The notes under the pieces were generated by a model, which had not been told where the DNA came from, ran no database searches, and saw only the letters and a program-made list of their open reading frames with translations. Both the position numbers and the translations under genes were made by a program. From contig CM023457.1 in NCBI GenBank assembly GCA_013339765.2, positions 79,232,192 to 79,296,191 of the forward strand: a stretch of DNA of 64,000 bases, written 5' to 3'. The DNA comes from Haemaphysalis longicornis. Its lineage: Eukaryota; Arthropoda; Arachnida; Ixodida; Ixodidae. Within the stretch, counting starts at the first letter, position 1; the number at the start of each line of letters is the position of its first letter. This document shows, piece by piece, positions 33,424 through 48,081 of the stretch.

Positions 33424-34715
33424 GTAGCCCGACCCTTGCCCGCGGCGGACCCTAAAAGACAAAGGGCGAAGCTTTCGACGACTCCCCTGTAACCGTCCCA
33501 AAATCTCAACTGACCCACATTTCAAATTTCAGACTCCTGTACCAGATTCGCAAAGAGCCGATTAATGTCCCTTTGAAGCGCTATTCCTGTTTATGACCCA
33601 TCGAAGATGATTCGAAGCGGGTCACCGGCATACACAGCCCAGGACACAGAAACCAGAAAGGCGCCCCTTGGTACCTGTCCCGAGCGGATGCCTCGGGACA
33701 TGCACCCACGTGCGCCTTCTTCGGCAATCTCGAGCAGACAACAGGTAAATAGAAACTCGCAAGCACAGGCGACAGAAGCAAAAGAAGTAGAGGCGAAGGA
33801 AAAAAAGGGCCTCCGGGCCTCCACGTCTAGTCACGACAAGACGCGCCTGCGCCCAAAATTACTGTGATTCGACCGCGTCCAATTGCGTCCCGTTTGCTGT
33901 GTGGGAATTATCCGCGCGTAGGATGTATAATACACGCGTGCGAAGGAAGAGCGCTGTGGGTGCGTTCTTCGCCACGGCGCGTATACGAGAAGATCTCAGT
34001 AGCCACCATCGGTCGGCGAGGCTTAGCTAGCAGACGATGGATGCGGAAGCCCCTAGAAGTGTGTTCTCCTTGTCCGCTCCGAGGTTTCCAAGAGAACCAG
34101 GTAAACACAGGCTACACGACGCCGACGCACACAGCTTCAATTTCCCCCCGCCGTTTTTCTGCGGGCAGCCGTGAATTCCTTTTTCCCGCTCTTTTTTGGT
34201 TTGTTTTGTTTTTCGAATCCTCTCGCGGCCACGTCGTCTTCCCGACGCCTGTTGCCGCCCATGACCGTGGGGAGGGAATTTCGAGGAAGCCTGGAGATAA
34301 TGCGTCGCGCAGCGCCAGCGGAGATTCATCATTGTGTGTGTGAGAGAGAGAGGGGAAGCGTGTTTAAAAGCGCGTTGGAAGTCTTCGAGAGCATGCAGGC
34401 GGGCCTCTTACGTTGGCAGAAAACACCGCTTGTCACGAAAATAAGGCCGGTATACGCGCGCCGTAACACGAAACTATGTTCTAGTTTCTTATCTTTCGAG
34501 CTTTCGTTCGCTTATTTCTCTGCTACGACTGCTTCGAGGCGGGATTTCTTTTTTTTTTTCGCTGTACGTGCGTGTTTGTTGGCATTGTCTGCGAAGTGGG
34601 ATTAGCAGTTGGCCGCAAAACAACGGCGGTCTCCAAGCCGACTATACCCGAAATAAACCACCAACGTGGTTTCGTTCCCTGTGAGCGTACGGATCCAGTT
34701 TCGTCTGTATTCGGG

Positions 34716-34885
34716 TCCAAGTAGTAGAAAAATTGACCAAATTTGTTTTAAAGCGAAGCTTTATATGTCTATAGGCGAACGGAGAACCCGGCGCTTCGGG
34801 TCCCAGCGGTAGAGACACTGACCTAATTTGTTTTAAGGGGAAGCAATATATGGGTAGACGAAAGCAACACCCGCCGGTCCCGTGC
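34716..34885. repeat. Two tandem ~85-bp units with AAAGCGAAGCTTT hairpin core
   Basis: Unit 1 contains GACCAAATTTGTTTTAAAGC, GAAGCTTTATATGTCTATAG and GGCGAAC. Unit 2 contains GACCTAATTTGTTTTAAGGG, GAAGCAATATATGGGTAG and ACGAAAG. Each is followed by a CCGGC/CCGCCG and GGTCCC word. The core TTTTAAAGCGAAGCTTTA (34746-34763) is a short hairpin also found at 26555-26572 and, with one extra A, at 37591. Confidence 0.7.
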
Positions 34886-35088
34886 ACGCAGAAAGCTCCT
34901 CCGGCGTAACCCTACGCGCATGCGTGAATAAAGAAACATGTTGGAGAAGAGTTAGAAGTAAGGGGAGAGAAAGAGATTGGCTGGGTTTAGAGATGTCGTA
35001 GCTACACTCTTCCATGTACCGACACGGGTAAGTGGGAATGGCGCATCGGAGGAAGCCAAACACTCGGGTACAGTGTACTATAAGAGAG

Positions 35089-35434
35089 AGGTGTGTCGTT
35101 CGGGGCCGTTTAGGCGGGGTCCCTTTTGCGATGAAAATGTCTGCTGGGGAGCTCCTGTTGTACGCAGTGCCCCTGGCGGCCGCTGCTTTCCAGTTGGTTT
35201 CAGAAGTTTTGTTTGTTAAAATAGTCCTGATTTGCAGCCCTAAGTTGTCTTATTTCTTTATTTTACGATATAAAGTTTTATAAAACCCGTCAAATAACTG
35301 TTTAGTTTGAAAAACTTATAGGTGGCGCTGGCTGCAACAGGAGTTCTTTTGTGGACGCCTGCTGCTCCATAAAATTTTTTCATGGCAAAAGGGACCCGCG
35401 CTTTCCATTGGTTTTTACCCCGCACGACACACCT
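35089..35434. mobile_element. Fold-back MITE-like element
   Basis: The left arm runs AGGTGTGTCGTTCGGGG, GCGGGGTCCCTTTTGCGATG, AAAATGT, GGGAGCTCCTGTTG. The right arm in reverse complement runs AGGTGTGTCGTGCGGGG, GCGGGTCCCTTTTGCCATGA, AAAAATTT, AGAACTCCTGTTGCAGC. Arms are diverged by small indels. No coding capacity and no target duplication found. Confidence 0.68.
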
Positions 35435-37003
35435 TAAACGCCGGCCGCACGTTACATCTGGTGCTGGTTAACCACCTGTATGGAGTGCATGGCCGCCATT
35501 TTGCTAAAGAGTTTTATGACACCGCTGTTTTTCGGGAGGACATCGTGACCCATATCTCGATGCTGAAACTACAAAAATTTCAGTGCGCCACAAACCATCT
35601 TCGCGTTTACTTTTCAACGCGTACTCTAGAATGACATTACAGCCTCACCGTGGAGCTAAATAAGCAACACAAATACGACTGAACGCATGGATGGTGCCTC
35701 GGTACGGAGGGAAGAATGAAGGATGAGACAGTGCACGAAAGGCAGGGAGGTTAACCACAGAACAGCGGAAAAGGGGGGATTTAAAGAGAAGGAGAATCTA
35801 TATAAAAAGACGGAGTGGGGCTTGAGGAGCGAGAAAAGAACGAGTGAAGTTAACTGCAAAAATAAATGTGGTTGATCCCTCTCATAGGAATCGGCAAAAC
35901 ACGAAAGTGAAATGTGTCTTCCCAAGAGCACTTGAATGTTTATTGTGCATCGATATGGACTTGCATATCGCTAACCTATATTTCGTCGGTATGGCAACGT
36001 TAGACGCATCAACATTAGACACTGGATTACACGCGCCGGAGCATTGCGTAAATCCGATTGAAACCCCAGGCGCTCGCAAACCGTGCGAACGAAACCGAAC
36101 GGGTTGTCGGCGAATCGTTTGGTGAAGTCACGGTCCGCTGCAGTGAAAGGAGCATGATTTGCAGGTCGGCAGCAGTCTTGTGGGTGTGCTTGGCGGCGGC
36201 GTCTTGCCAGCCAAGGTGCGACCCCATTGGTCCTGCTCTGTGGCGTGTACGCTCCACAAGCTGAGCGGTGTTTCACATAGGCGTCGTGCTAATAAACACA
36301 GCAGCTTCCGCTGCCACACGCTGCCCTATCGAGGCGCCAACTATTGCCGCTCATTAGCATCATGACGCGCTACTTCTCTTCACCTCTCCTAGACGTCAGC
36401 CCCAACTGAATGAAGACGTTAGAGGGAAGGACATAAGGCGCGTCCGTACAGCTGTCCGGGGCATGACTTCATGGCTCAAGTTGGCAAGGCGTTTCACACC
36501 TCCTGTTGCGGGCAGACAGATCGTGGGCTCAAATCCAAGCGCCTCCGCGTCGATGTACCTTTTCTGGTGATGTCATTTCCGTGACGGATATGACGTCGGT
36601 GAGGTTTGCCTACCCCGGCATAAAACACTTTCGTGCTAAAACAAATTCTGGGCCAATAATTAAGCCTAAAACAGGCCATGTGAAATAGCCAAATGAGCTC
36701 CTGCTACCTGCAAACCTGAAAAATCGCGGCACTAATAAACTATGTCAGCATCCACTCGTAGCAAGTTGTATCCTAATGAGCTGCAAATCTATGAAAATAG
36801 GAAATTATCGCCAAATACGTCGAACACAACTGTAACGTTTTTCGCCCCAACAAGAAGAAAGAGTGGCCTTCTAGAGGTTCCCGGCTGGGATACGTTAACG
36901 GTATCCGCCCTAACAGAGAGGCAGACCTCTTTATCGTACGGGGATGGTTCGAGCGCCAGCACGCAGCCTCAGGCGACATACCTTTCCCCTGTGGGTACAA
37001 GCC

Positions 37004-37412
37004 ATAGAGTTTCATACTAATATATACTAGAGGGAAATCTGTCGCTGCAGTCGCGGGCCGCCGTGGGCGGCGCCATTGCCGCTAGCGACGTTCCTCGCCT
37101 ACTTGGCTTAGCTAGCCATATGGCTTCTTTTTTGTCTCGAAGCCAAAATCAAAAAAAAGGGTAACATTTCTTTTTTGCTCATCGTGCATGAAGCTTCTAC
37201 ATAATCACTGACAAATTAATCTTTCTGGAGGTTCAATTTTATGATGACAAAACAAATTTGATGAACCTTCTACAGTAATATTGTTGCTTTTTTGCAGCCA
37301 GAGCCAACTTTTCAGCTTGTTATCAAGCCATGACGGAACGCTCGCCGAAGCGCGGCTCCCCTAGACAGTGGCGCCAGATTTCCCTCTAGTATATATTAGT
37401 ATGAAACTCTGT
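37004..37412. mobile_element. Mutator-like MITE with ~36-bp TIRs and 10-bp target duplication
   Basis: The left end is ATAGAGTTTCATACTAATAT, then ATACTAGAGGGAAATCTG. The right end in reverse complement is ACAGAGTTTCATACTAATAT, then ATACTAGAGGGAAATCTG: one mismatch in 38 bases. GGTACAAGCC stands immediately outside both ends (36994-37003 and 37413-37422). A 9-11-bp duplication with TIRs of this length fits the Mutator-like class. The 409-bp body has no ORF, so it needs a transposase supplied elsewhere. Confidence 0.9.
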
Positions 37413-38774
37413 GGTACAAGCCAGGCGCTTCTTGTGCACACCCAGCGCCGTCTACTGGCTCGCTCGGAACACTACTATTCTTTTGAACAACTTCTAAAAT
37501 GCGGCTATACGGCCTCAAGTAGCCTGTGAGTAAAATTTCGTGTTTAGGAGTGAACGGCCTGGTTTCGAGCCCCAACATGGCCGAACGTTGTTTTAAAGCG
37601 AAAGCTTATGTAGTGGGACCGATGGCGTTCCGTCAAAAAACTAATGCATTTCCCCATAGAGCGTTTGTTCGACCGAAAAGCCGTGATAAGATTTCGGGGC
37701 ACACGGTGCGTACCATAGTATATTTTTATATCATAAACTACGTATTTGGTATACCTTTAAATCATTCGCAGACGCGTTTACATAGCGCGCCAAAAATGGT
37801 CGCATGCGTTCGTTCTTCCTTTGCGTTTGGGGTCTTTGAAGGTTTCACGATCTATGGGACGCACTTTCAGCGAAGGTAGGGCGCACTTCTAGCTTCACCG
37901 CTTCTCTCAACTTTCTATAAATTGTTTCTTAGACCCATGATTTTTCTTACTTCAAAATACAATTGTAGCTCAATTTTACGCATGGCTTTAGTAAATCCGG
38001 GTGGTTTCGTGCCTTTTATGACGGTATAGGGGCGGGGCGCAGCAGATAAAACACTTTTAATTATCGTTCTGCGTCGCATCTGAAGTGTCGGGCTTGTACC
38101 GATCTCGTAACGGAATATCGCCAGCCGCAGGCGTGTTTGTCTACGACTGCAGCGCCAGTGCATGGAAGACTGCCAAGTAGACAGGCACACGCACACTTCA
38201 ACTGTTGCAGGAGAACAATATGACGAATCGCATGTCAACGTCTCATGCACGTCAGAGAGCACTGAACAGCCTTATTAATGAATGCTGATATTCAAGAGCT
38301 CAATGATACCTCCAGCACGGTTACCACGAAACAAAGCTATACACAAAGCCACAGAACCCGTTCCATTGGGTTGCTCACACCTAAATAGCGTCTGCCATGC
38401 CTTCAAGGGACGCACAGCTCCACATTGGCAGCTCTTGTGCTGCACGCCAAGATCGCAAGTGCAGTACTACCTCCGAAGTGGATGGCATCCGACGGCCAGT
38501 GCATCCCGAGTGGTTTAGGCTCCTACGTTGCGCCACCTGGCGTGTCCAAGCAAAGGAATACCGAATTGCTTATACAACAGCCCGCTGCGAGTCCTGGACT
38601 GATTCCAGGACTGGGCAGCGAGTCGACCACTGAGTAGTCGGTTTTTGACCCCTCGCCAATGGCATATATAGCGGATAATTTGAATTTTAGATGCAAAGCA
38701 TCTCTTGCTCTCGGCTCCGTCGTCCGTCGTCCGTCCATCCGCCGGCCCAGGAAGACACCAGGAAGACACCGGAA

Positions 38775-38965
38775 GTCCATCCCTTGTTGTGGCACCGTCC
38801 ACACCCCCACTGCGCATGCTCGGCTCATCTCGGGCCGGCCCAGGAAGACACCGGTAACACTGTCGCTCCAGGAGCCATTAAAGGGTAAGACACCACCGGG
38901 CGTTCAGCAAGCCGAGCATGCGCAGTGGGGGTGTGGACGGCGCAACAACGACAAGGGAGGGACAT
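38775..38965. repeat. Inverted repeat with ~50-bp arms
   Basis: The left arm (38775-38825) has CATCCCTTGTTGTGGCACCG, TCCACACCCCCACTGCGCAT and GCTCGGCT. The right arm (38910-38965) gives the same in reverse complement, with only a few differences near its outer end. The spacer carries repeats of CCCAGGAAGACACC. It abuts the TIR element at 38990-39237. Confidence 0.8.
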
Positions 38966-38989
38966 AGCCCCGTCGAATCTAATAAAATT

Positions 38990-39237
38990 ACACCATCTTC
39001 CCGTAGGGGAACCCTGAGTAGTATGCGAAACAGCCATGGGCTCAACGCAATTTCCCATTTCGTAGTTACGGTAAGTGAATAGTGTGGTAGTTACTATAGA
39101 AAACAAACTGTAAATATAACGGTAGCTACGTACCTCAGCCTGACGGAAACGACAAACTGAAAACTAATGGGCACTTGAATCAACCCCATGGCAGCTTTGC
39201 ATACTACTCAGGGTTCCCGTATACGGGAAAATGGTGT
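38990..39237. mobile_element. Short TIR element (MITE), ~248 bp
   Basis: The left end reads ACACCATCTTCCCGTA, GGGGAACCCTGAGTAGTATG, CGAAACAGCCATGGG. The right end in reverse complement reads ACACCATTTTCCCGTA, CGGGAACCCTGAGTAGTATG, CAAAGCTGCCATGGG. The inner part is AT-rich and non-coding. The immediate flanks are A/T-rich and give no unambiguous target duplication. Confidence 0.82.
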
Positions 39238-39835
39238 CATTTTTTTTTCTCAATACTTGAGATCTTTTTCGTACAAAAAAAAAATCCCGCCATCGGTGCC
39301 GGAATGGAGTTCAGCGTGTTTTGAAAAGACCAACTTCTTTCAAATGCGATAAGTATTTATACGCTGTATTCGGGTGCTTTCAAAGGTTAGACGTCACTTC
39401 GATCGTGGTTGCGGATGTTGCAGAAGCAGCGTTCACTTCCAGGCGGCAGAAGACTCCTGAGCCCCATCGGAAAGATCGACAAGATTGATTATCCAGGCAC
39501 AGAGGTCGCTTGTGAGACCTCCGTTTTTGGCTGCGAAGAGGGCAAAGGAATTTCTATCTCGTGGCAAGCTATAGTTAGGGCAGAAAATTGGTAATGAGGA
39601 CAATGGCTAACGATGGCGGCGATTTAACGTTTTCTTATTGTAACATAATGTAAATATTGTTTTCCAAGTCAATCAATGAGCACCGAATGCATTGTCGTTT
39701 CGTCAGAATGATTTTTAAATTGTCGACGGGGGGGGGGCTGTGTCACGAGAAGTGGGCAGTAGCACGCACCACCCTGCACACTCATCTCTGAAGGAGCAGC
39801 TAGCAGCTATGTGGCTGGCTCGTAGCTTGAGCGGG

Positions 39836-39836
<1 letters not shown>

Positions 39837-39881
<45 letters not shown>

Positions 39882-39932
39882 ATCTCTATCCTATCTCTCT
39901 CTCTCTATATATATAATATATATATTATATAT

Positions 39933-39987
<55 letters not shown>

Positions 39988-40010
39988 CAATTATATATAT
40001 ATATATATAT
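39837..40010. repeat. Compound microsatellite (TC)n then (TA)n
   Basis: About 32 bases of TC are followed by an ATCT/ATCTCT transition and then about 100 bases of TA with rare TAA interruptions. The TA part is long enough to extrude cruciforms and is a likely length-polymorphic site. Confidence 0.95.
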
Positions 40011-40182
40011 CATGGCCAACATCACGTAAATACATCGCCGTGCAATCTACCATGGTTCGACTCGTTTGTTCTGACGCCACGTAACATATTTGGTAGAGAT
40101 ATTCCTAAAAGCAACTACCAGTCTCATAACGCAAGCCTGTCCATTCGCAACTGGATCATAATACGTACGCTGCCGACATTAA

Positions 40183-40536
40183 TCAAGAAGACCTTGCTTT
40201 ACGCCATACTTGGTTACGTCCACCTTGAAACATTACGCGCATCTTGTACACCTCGACCCCGTTCCCGTCACGACTAATGCTTTCGGCAACCTCGGCAGCG
40301 CATGATTCTTTTGTTTGTTTGAAATGAACAACTTCCCAACCACAGCCGTCTATGCCGGGTACCTCCAAAGCATGTTCAGCGTACAGGGTTATCGTACTGC
40401 CGCTATCGTTTAACGTATACGCAAACACGTCTGGCGTGCGCAATAGCGGCAACGCCGCGCCGAAACTCATTAGCGGTATACAAGTCCGGCATCCCAGAAA
40501 GTGAGGAATGTGCCCGCCGCATTGTCTCGGGAACAT
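40183..40536 (-). CDS. Unidentified 117-codon ORF, possible gene or element fragment
   Basis: The frame from ATG at 40536 encodes a mixed, protein-like composition including VFAYTLNDSGSTITLYAEHA, GIDGCGWEVVHF and CAAEVAESISRDGNGVEVYK. I recognise no domain, signal peptide or membrane segment. The opposite strand is not open over the same length. It could be an exon or a piece of a retroelement, and it may not be expressed. Confidence 0.22.
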   Translation of the reverse strand: MFPRQCGGHIPHFLGCRTCIPLMSFGAALPLLRTPDVFAYTLNDSGSTITLYAEHALEVPGIDGCGWEVVHFKQTKESCAAEVAESISRDGNGVEVYKMRVMFQGGRNQVWRKARSS

Positions 40537-41451
40537 CCTTCGCCGCAGTCACGAATCCTCACCGCAGACCGCTAAAAACGAAACAAAGAGAAAACATTGC
40601 AGAAGTAAGATGCCACACGGCGACGTATACAGACTCACCGAGACTCCCAGCGAAACGCCTGCATTGTTTTCCGCGTTTAGCGCATGCGCACGGCTTGCGA
40701 CAGCCCACAGGGCTAATCATCCATTCTTCCTTCCACCGCGCGGTCAACATCCCCCACAGAGAACAAGGCCTTCACGCAGAATCATCACTCATGGAGGCTA
40801 GCTAATAACGTGATTGGCCGAGTTCGAAAAGCGTCATAAAACGTCACCAGGGGAAAGCCTCGGAAGGGCGCGTTTAGCCAATCGCGCGGTGGGGATAAAG
40901 CGGCAGATGTGAGGCATTCTTTTCAACGCAGCGCTGGCCCTGCCGCACTTCAATTACCCTCCGCGTATCTCGTTATAGAGATCTTGCCGAGAGGCGCGGT
41001 AGGCACATATACGCCCGCTGCTGTGCTTAATGGCTAATCGGATACGGTTGCACGCACAATGGCCTCGATGCGCAGCTCGCCGTACACCATAAGCCCGATA
41101 TCCTTGCTCCATCTATAGTGACGAGCCACCACGCTTTGCCCTGGGTTTCTTTACAAAACAACTCGAGGTCATATGCGGTTATAGTTACGGCGAATCAAGT
41201 CTAATAAACTTCATTGTTAGGATGGCTCGAGGACGCGCTGGGGTAAGGGTGAAATGGATTAATAATGCCCCTCCATGTGAGCCTGTGACCCGAGTGCCCA
41301 CAGTAAGATTAAACTCATTCGATGCCGACTGGTAGGTCGACCAAATTCCTAATGGGATATAACGCATGACGGGCTATGCTCGGCACGACCTCGCTGAGGG
41401 CCCGGCACGACCACAGGAGGTAGGGAACGTCTTTCCTCACTGCGCGTTTAG

Positions 41452-41544
41452 GATTTGGATTGGATTGGATTGGATTGGATCGGATCGGATCGAATCGGAT
41501 TGGATTGGATTGAATTGGATTGGATTGGATTGAATTGGATTGGA
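41452..41544. repeat. (GGATT)n pentanucleotide array
   Basis: About 18 units of GGATT with GGATC, GAATC and GAATT variants. Read on the minus strand it is an (AATCC)n tail directly after AGTAAAGTCTTTTCC, which suits the 3' end of a retroelement rather than an independent microsatellite. Confidence 0.93.
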
Positions 41545-42060
41545 AAAGACTTTACTGACAAAGATCCTGCAGTAGGCTGGAACCATTTACGACTCCGCCT
41601 CAACGCGGCCTAACGTCGCATCTCCTTTCGCAGCCCTATTGAGCACTATAATATAGGACGCAGTGCAAGCAGAGTCGTGCTCTGTACCCGGGGATCCAGG
41701 AGAAAGGGGTTCTCGGTATTTGAAGTACGATAATGTCAGCTCCACTGCCCGTATTTGCTTGTGTGCCGCGGACGCTCCTGCAGGACAATCGTGGAACACT
41801 AGTCCCGGCATTGCTGTCAGCGCGAGACGGCGTCGGCGGCGACGGCAGCAACGGAGCGCGCACGGTGCAGGAAAGCTTTTGCCGCCCTCGATATATGCCG
41901 TGCGGTAGGAGATCTAATGTGTCGCCTCCTTGCTTCGTCGAGCGATGCGACGGTCTTCGTGCCGATGCGTACACGCTCCCCGTCAAAGACCCAACTGGCG
42001 GTCTTCGGAGGGCGGCTCCTTTACTGACGGTAAGACAATGATGCCTCCCTCGCCAGTTCA
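41545..42060 (-). mobile_element. Probable LINE 3' end with pentanucleotide tail
   Basis: The minus strand holds broken overlapping frames (for example one ending WIPGYRARLCLHC, reminiscent of the WIPGH motif of LINE RNase H). Non-coding sequence follows, then TTTGTCAGTAAAGTCTTTTC and the (AATCC)n tail. The layout argues for a non-LTR element; the protein evidence is weak because of frameshifts. Confidence 0.4.
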
Positions 42061-42131
42061 TGGGCACGCCTGTGTCCAATCCGCAATATGAACCCACACA
42101 TGGTCCCACATTCTAAACTGCAACCCGTTCC

Positions 42132-44900
<2,769 letters not shown>

Positions 44901-44904
44901 ACGC

Positions 44905-45219
44905 GTGCGTGTTCCTGAGGCGACAGCCTGGCAAGAGGCCGACTTCCTTGATTTTCTTATATCGGGGAAACCCATTCCTCCAATTAACACCACCCTGCGT
45001 GAGCGTCGCATTCACCCATTGCAAGCCAGTCGTCCTGAATCTGCACTTGACATCTACGCAGCACAAGCCTTAACACCCCCACTGCCCATTTTTCCTGGAC
45101 TTGCCACTAACTACCAGACCTATCTGGCTGAAAAAAGACCGCTTGAAGACAGTGATCCCCAAGGGCCACCCCGTGGACCTACCTCCACTTCCTCGCTTTG
45201 GTGGAATATTCTTCACTAA
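44905..45219 (+). CDS. Unidentified 104-codon ORF
   Basis: The frame encodes DFLDFLISGKPIPPINTTLR, ERRIHPLQASRPESALDIYA and AQALTPPLPIFPGL, rich in Pro and with a protein-like look. A second frame continues similarly past 45130 (PPLPRFGGIFFTKVFTEAAC), so a frameshifted longer protein is possible. I know no family for it. The strong Pro content and lack of splice sites leave a repeat-encoded origin open. Confidence 0.22.
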   Translation: MRVPEATAWQEADFLDFLISGKPIPPINTTLRERRIHPLQASRPESALDIYAAQALTPPLPIFPGLATNYQTYLAEKRPLEDSDPQGPPRGPTSTSSLWWNILH

Positions 45220-45560
45220 AGTATTCACCGAAGCAGCCTGTACACCAGAAGCACTACCCGGATGGTTCGCAGCCAACCTCCCTCCACGCTGTCTTTTATT
45301 GTCTTACTGCACACCTCCACACCTCATCATATCACCTGAACTTGTTCTTATTGGGCCTTTTAAGGGCCACGCCCCTTAGGAGCTGGGGCTGTTGGCGTCT
45401 CCTGTCGTCGTCGTTGTAATCGTCATTCGTCTCATGTAGTCACGGTACTAAAACCACTGGGAAACTCTTTACGACTCGCGCTGGAACATAACGCGTGCTA
45501 AAATAACACCGGGACACTCGTTTACGCCTCGCGCTGGAGTGCTTCGTGCTTCAAAGACAA

Positions 45561-45589
45561 AGAGGTATACAGCAAAGCTGTATACCTCT
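45561..45589. repeat. Perfect 13-bp-arm hairpin with 3-base loop
   Basis: AGAGGTATACAGC, loop AAA, GCTGTATACCTCT. It stands just after two partly repeated units that share TTTACGMCTCGCGCTGGA (45470-45540). No coding context. Confidence 0.92.
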
Positions 45590-45599
45590 ACCCCCCAAC

Positions 45600-47505
45600 G
45601 GTTTCATCTCCGTTGGTAAAAGCGTTAAGGCGCCAAGAATACACTTATACACTGTACGCTTCGCCCCTCCCCAGGTTTCACGTTAGTGGAGATGGCCCGG
45701 GATTTTTATCTAAATAACGAAGATGGAAATCATTCGCACGTAAATCCTCCTCAAGTATATCTTTATGCACTTTATAAAATAGCCATTTTATTCGCTAAAA
45801 AGCGGCAGGCTGGGTTTACATCGTGTCCGTCGGTACGACCACTCGGTCGGTACAACACTGTCCAAGATTGAACCATGTGGCTGAAAAAGGCCGCTTTACA
45901 GTGCCCATGAAAAACTCTCTCTGAAGAAGCTCGTACTTTCTTCCCTATACGCTGTGTTTATATCTCTCCCTCTCCTAATCACGCGTTCCCTTACTTGGAC
46001 CACTTGGGGCTTTTCTTGTTTGGTCTTTTTAAAAGACGATGGGCTACTTAAACGCAGAAATTTTGGTATGTGTCTGCTTCTTAGATGTCTGTCTGTCTGT
46101 TCTGCTTGATCCGCTTCAGCCACCCGGGCAAAATGAAACTCAATCTGCGCAATATTCTTACATATCCATAGCCAGGTCTAAACGTCGAAGTCTGGTGGCA
46201 ATGTTCCTACTTGGCAACATTGTTGAACAAGAACAAGACATTACGCAAATATAAAGCAGGATATCAATACATAAGTGATAGTTGCAGTGTTCCTTTATTT
46301 AAAAAAATGCATGGATGCTTGGTTTTTCGATATCAAATGAAATACTACACTGCAGAAAGCCGTCGCCTGCTGTTTGCCAGCGCCACTACAGCTCCTGGCG
46401 GAATTTTAAGAAATCAAATGGCAACAGTAATGAATGTTCCACTATAAATAGATGGGTGCCACGTTCCGCTTGGAATGCACATGGAGCAGGGCAACGTGGT
46501 TCTATCAACATTATAGTAGGGTGTCTCGAATCACGCGCGTCTCCACCGTATACGGCAGCGCTGGTATCGAGGCACCCGGCCTGGATCAGTAAAACGCGGC
46601 TAAATATAAATTTACTTGAGCAAACCTCTAGCGTGCAATCTTGGGAGGAACGAGACGGCAGAGGAACAACATGAGAGGTGAGCGGGAAACCGAAGGGAGT
46701 CATTTATTTGCCAGGGGCGCCAGTCGACTATCACCTTCCGTCGACATTTGCAACGAAAGGAGCAGATACGCGGCAATTTTTTGTATTCAATGTACTACTA
46801 CTGCTGCCGCTGCCGCTGCTACCTGTTTTGGGGAAATGTTGGGGGATCTTACAATCCGGCATATTCCCGCAATTAACCGACTCGTCTACTTGTTTCGCGG
46901 TGACCGCATACATTGCGCAACCACATTTGTAAACTGTCACTTATGCTGTGCATGATCCTTTCATTGCGCTTGCAGTGCCCTAGCTACAGAGACAACGGCA
47001 CATATTCATGGCTTGGCTTCGCGTGTGTAATTTATGGCGTCGTATTATACACCTCATTATAATGTCATATTATGGATATTACAGCTACCCCTGCAAAAAA
47101 AACTTCCGGCCTACTGGCGCCTACAACGCCGTTCTTGCATTTATTGTGCCTCCGCAAAATTCCCCCAACAACGAAAACTGTACAGTTTGGCGGCATGCAA
47201 AGCCCGCAACAATGACTGCCATCTTTGCCCGCAAATCCCGTCACTGTCCCTTAACAAATTTCGGGGGCGAGGCATCTGCGAGCATTACATCTGCACTTGC
47301 ATGATTCTTCAACGGCCGCCGGGTTCCGCCACGAAGCGTCCCATTTATGGTAGTGGCCAAAAAATGTCTTGGGGCACTTAAGTGCGCTTACGTATTTTGA
47401 AGGCGAAAACTTGGCGTACTATTATAACGGGTAGATATTATGTACACGCCCACCCGTGGACACAGCCGCCACACGTATGATGGCCTTTAAGGCATCTCAA
47501 TACAC
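45600..47505. other. No gene recognised
   Basis: Several ORFs of 60-119 codons overlap on both strands with no recognisable motif, signal peptide or splice context that I can defend. A small (CTG/CCG)n patch at 46800-46830 (TACTGCTGCCGCTGCCGCTG) is the only structured sequence I see. Confidence 0.3.
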
Positions 47506-47509
47506 TTGA

Positions 47510-47700
47510 ATCCCACTCAATTAGCCTTAATTCTTCTTAATCCATCCTAGTTCATATTAATCCGTCTTGATCTACATTTATAAAACATAATCCACTTTAA
47601 GTGTACCCTAATTGGAGCAATTTGTTTAAATTCTACTTAACTCATTTTAAACTCCTTTTAGATACTTAATTAATCTAATTAATCTTATCTTCATAATATT
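47510..47700. repeat. Degenerate ~11-bp tandem array, TTAATCC-type
   Basis: Words of the form CTTAATCCATC, CTTAATCC, ATTAATCCGTC, CTTGATCTACA and CTAATTAATC recur every 10-12 bases. Similar words reappear at 48060 (CCACCTTAATCTATC). AT-rich and non-coding, it looks like a decayed minisatellite. Confidence 0.6.
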
Positions 47701-48081
47701 ATCCATCGCCTTGGTACTGTATTGCTCCTATAATTTTGTTTTCTGCTTATCGCTACTTTTAACACTCTCGGAATACAGTTTGAGCCTTCGTGCTTTTGAA
47801 ATCGAATTCAATATCCCTCTCTCTCAGTGCCCTTTCATTTTTTTTTTAATTTTTTATGGGAAGTTCTTTTCTCTTTCTGTCTTTTCTTATTATTTTCATG
47901 GAAAAGATTTCTGTGTTCTTTTTTCTTATTCTTTTAGCCTCCACCCTTCTGCTGCCTCTGTTAATGGATTTTAGGGCTTGTCAAACGGTCTTGAGCAACT
48001 TGTTCCCGGAAAATCCACTATCAAGTTATTTCTAGTTTATGAAAGTTTCAAGGAAAAATTATCCACCTTAATCTATCGTAT

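Noticed and set aside
33228..33525. ORFs with repeated Asn-Gln-Ser-Ile
   Set aside because: Translation of the (TTGA)n array.
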